A DNA stretch of 64,000 nt from Sphingobium sp. AP49. Lineage in GTDB: Bacteria > Pseudomonadota > Alphaproteobacteria > Sphingomonadales > Sphingomonadaceae. This document shows, one piece after another, positions 62,292 through 64,000 of the stretch. The stretch is from NCBI RefSeq assembly GCF_000281715.2, contig NZ_CP124576.1, forward strand, positions 2,177,501 through 2,241,500. Reading direction: 5' to 3'. Made by a program: the position numbers and the translations under genes. How positions within the stretch are numbered: the stretch's first letter is position 1; the number at the start of each line of letters is the position of its first letter. The notes under the pieces are model-generated. The model did no database searches. It saw only the letters and a program-made list of their open reading frames with translations, and was not told the origin of the DNA.

Positions 62292-63301
62292 AGGCTGCGC
62301 TCTATCCCGGTGGCGGTCAGCCGATCATCATAGCCGATCTGACCGATCCCCGCCCCGGCCCGCATGATCTGCTGATCCGCGTCCATCGGTGCGGCATTTG
62401 CGGCACAGATCTGTCGATGACGCGGGGCGGGGCTTGGGACTATGGCAAGGGGGTTCAGTTCGGCCATGAATATGCCGGGGAGGTGGTGGAAGCCGGACGC
62501 GAGGTAACCGGATTTAGGCCCGGGGACCGGGTCGCGGTGATGCCATCCGTACCCTGCAGCCGCTGCGAACCCTGCCAGGCCCATGGCAATCCGGTGCTGT
62601 GCACGGCCAAGCCCGGCAGTGCGATGGCAGGTTTTGCGGAATATGCCTGTATTCCCGCCAGCGTCGCCGTCCGACTGCCCGCGACGCTGTCACTCGCCGA
62701 CGGTGCCTTGATCGAACCGCTGGCGATCAGCCTTTATGGCGCACGTCTGGGCCGCATCGGGGCGGGCGACCGCGTGCTCGTGCTGGGTGGTGGCACAGTG
62801 GCGCTCTATGCGATCTATTGGGCGCGCAGGTTGGGGGCAGGGCGGATCGTGGCGCTCTCCCGCTCGGCCCGCAGGCGCGATCTGGCGCTGGCCATGGGCG
62901 CGGATGAATTTGTCACCGCAGGCGAAGATGAGGTGGGTCTGGTGCAAGAGGTGCTGGGCGGCGCGCCACAGGTCGTTGTCGAAGCCGTGGGCGCCGAAGG
63001 GGTGCTTGGCAATGCCATTCGGCATGCCGGCCCCTTTTGCCGGATCGTTTCGCTTGGCTTCTGTACCGCGCCTGACCCCGTGATCCCGGCAATCGCCTCC
63101 TACAAATGCGTCTCGCTGCAATTTGCGGTCGGGTACAGGATGGCCGAATTTCTCTACATCGCGGATCAGATGGACAAGGGGCATGTCGATCCGGGAGCAA
63201 TTGTCAGCCGGACTATCGGCCTCAGCGATCTGCCTGCCATGCTGGCCACGCTGCGGCAGCCGAATGCGGAAACGAAGGTTCATGTCATGTGTGGCGGCTA
63301 A
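62288..63301 (+). CDS. zinc-dependent MDR alcohol dehydrogenase
   Basis: This is a 337-residue medium-chain dehydrogenase. The catalytic zinc ligands lie in CGICGTDL and GHEYAGEVVEAG, the structural zinc cysteines in PCSRCEPCQAHGNPVLC, and the Rossmann GxGxxA in VLVLGGGTVALYAIYWA. Members oxidise secondary alcohols or polyols. Coupling to the sulfotransferase suggests that the operon modifies a hydroxylated compound, but the substrate is not evident. Confidence 0.89.
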   Translation: MKAALYPGGGQPIIIADLTDPRPGPHDLLIRVHRCGICGTDLSMTRGGAWDYGKGVQFGHEYAGEVVEAGREVTGFRPGDRVAVMPSVPCSRCEPCQAHGNPVLCTAKPGSAMAGFAEYACIPASVAVRLPATLSLADGALIEPLAISLYGARLGRIGAGDRVLVLGGGTVALYAIYWARRLGAGRIVALSRSARRRDLALAMGADEFVTAGEDEVGLVQEVLGGAPQVVVEAVGAEGVLGNAIRHAGPFCRIVSLGFCTAPDPVIPAIASYKCVSLQFAVGYRMAEFLYIADQMDKGHVDPGAIVSRTIGLSDLPAMLATLRQPNAETKVHVMCGG

Positions 63302-63366
63302 TCGCGTTGCCCGGTGCGCGATGCTTCTCTAAAAACCAGGGAAGGTCACCAATACATGACGGAAAA

Positions 63367-63442
<76 letters not shown>

Positions 63443-63501
63443 ACACCGGCCTATGACGGATCCCGATGGGATCATTCCTGCATCAGGCCCGATGCAGGAT
63501 T

Positions 63502-63577
<76 letters not shown>

Positions 63578-63698
63578 ATGCCTGTGTCGGTCAACCTGCT
63601 GGTTGATCGCTGCGGCGTGGGCGGGCTGTTAGCAGTCACTTGCGATTCTGCAAACACTAAATCGCGATGATCCGGAAATTTTTCGTGCCGGACAGCTA

Positions 63699-64000
63699 TT
63701 ACGCCCAGTTTCCGGGGCGCGCGATGCGCCGGCTGGAACGATCGATCGACATGATGATGCCAACGCACAGCATCACGGTGAGCATCGAAGATCCGCCATA
63801 GGACATGAAGGGCAGTGGGATGCCCACCACCGGCGCCAGCCCCATCACCATCATCAGGTTGATCGCGACATAGAAGAAGATCGTCGTGGTAAGCCCGGCC
63901 GAGACCATGCGGGCAAATTTGTCCGGCGTACGCATCGACACGCGAATGCCCCAGCGAAACAGCAGCATGAAGGCGCCGATCAGGAAGACACCTCCGGCCA
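63699..64000 (-). CDS. rodA: rod shape-determining protein RodA, C-terminal part (5' end outside window)
   Basis: The minus-strand frame is open from the window edge to 63699, about 100 residues. The sequence holds the C-terminal helices of the RodA/FtsW SEDS glycosyltransferases, with FYVAINLMMVMGLAPVVGIPLPFMSYGGSSMLTVMLCVGI, and ends DRSSRRIARPGNWA. The G-I-P-L-P-F-x-S-Y-G-G-S motif is diagnostic of SEDS proteins. It elongates peptidoglycan with PBP2 in rod-shaped cells. Confidence 0.93.
   Translation of the reverse strand, partial: AGGVFLIGAFMLLFRWGIRVSMRTPDKFARMVSAGLTTTIFFYVAINLMMVMGLAPVVGIPLPFMSYGGSSMLTVMLCVGIIMSIDRSSRRIARPGNWA

Overview
The window is about 64 kb of GC-rich chromosome from what looks like a sphingomonad alphaproteobacterium (Sphingobium or a close relative). 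This is inferred from the large TonB-dependent receptors, the tightly overlapping (ATGA) catabolic operons, the style of the regulators and the housekeeping genes (ilvD, rodA, tRNA-Lys). No rRNA, integrase, transposase or CRISPR array was seen.

1-15.4 kb is a fucose and side-chain carbohydrate locus. On the minus strand an IclR regulator leads a coupled operon of an acetylesterase-like hydrolase, two SGNH esterases and a GH29 alpha-L-fucosidase. Divergently, a TonB receptor and a FucP-like permease are followed by a coupled oxidative L-fucose pathway: amidohydrolase lactonase, aldo/keto reductase, split UxaA-type dehydratase, SDR and mutarotase. A beta-galactosidase-like enzyme ends the block. 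The final cleavage enzyme is not in the window. The locus reads as de-esterification, de-fucosylation and de-galactosylation outside the cytoplasm, then conversion of L-fucose to a 2-keto-3-deoxy acid inside it.

15.4-22.4 kb holds a luciferase-like oxidoreductase and a set suited to periplasmic sugar oxidation and gluconate use: an exported GFO/IDH/MocA oxidoreductase coupled to an exported SMP-30 lactonase, a gluconate permease, a FadR-type regulator and gluconokinase. A 16-bp LacI-type operator, two palindromic REP-like elements and an 11-bp-period repeat array lie between the genes.

22.5-32.6 kb is the most novel-looking block. Two approximately 1010-residue paralogues fuse a double right-handed beta-helix to a C-terminal SMP-30-like propeller. 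They flank a TonB receptor and are followed by a ThuA-domain protein. The first paralogue and the receptor share a near-identical 22-bp dyad element upstream.

32.6-40.4 kb is a two-component system with a HlyD/MacB-type ABC transporter. The kinase has an intramembrane-sensing topology and the regulator is NtrC-like. Between regulator and transporter lie a consensus sigma-54 promoter, two pairs of dyad sites with identical 21-bp spacing, and a small gene for an exported cysteine-containing peptide. ilvD and a LysR regulator follow.

43-50 kb is a small-molecule catabolic cluster (two-hotdog dehydratase, SnoaL, EthD, Ddn-like, SDR, VOC and fatty acid hydroxylase genes, with GntR and TetR regulators). 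The dehydratase gene is broken by two single-base deletions. 50-64 kb holds a CPA1 antiporter, an MFS exporter, a BASS transporter, a cytoplasmic sulfatase, a phosphate/metal/polyphosphate set (Pit, CorA/ZntB, PPK2), an operon of DUF1214, sulfotransferase and zinc dehydrogenase genes behind an 18-bp palindrome, two identical tRNA-Lys(CUU) genes and the 3' end of rodA.
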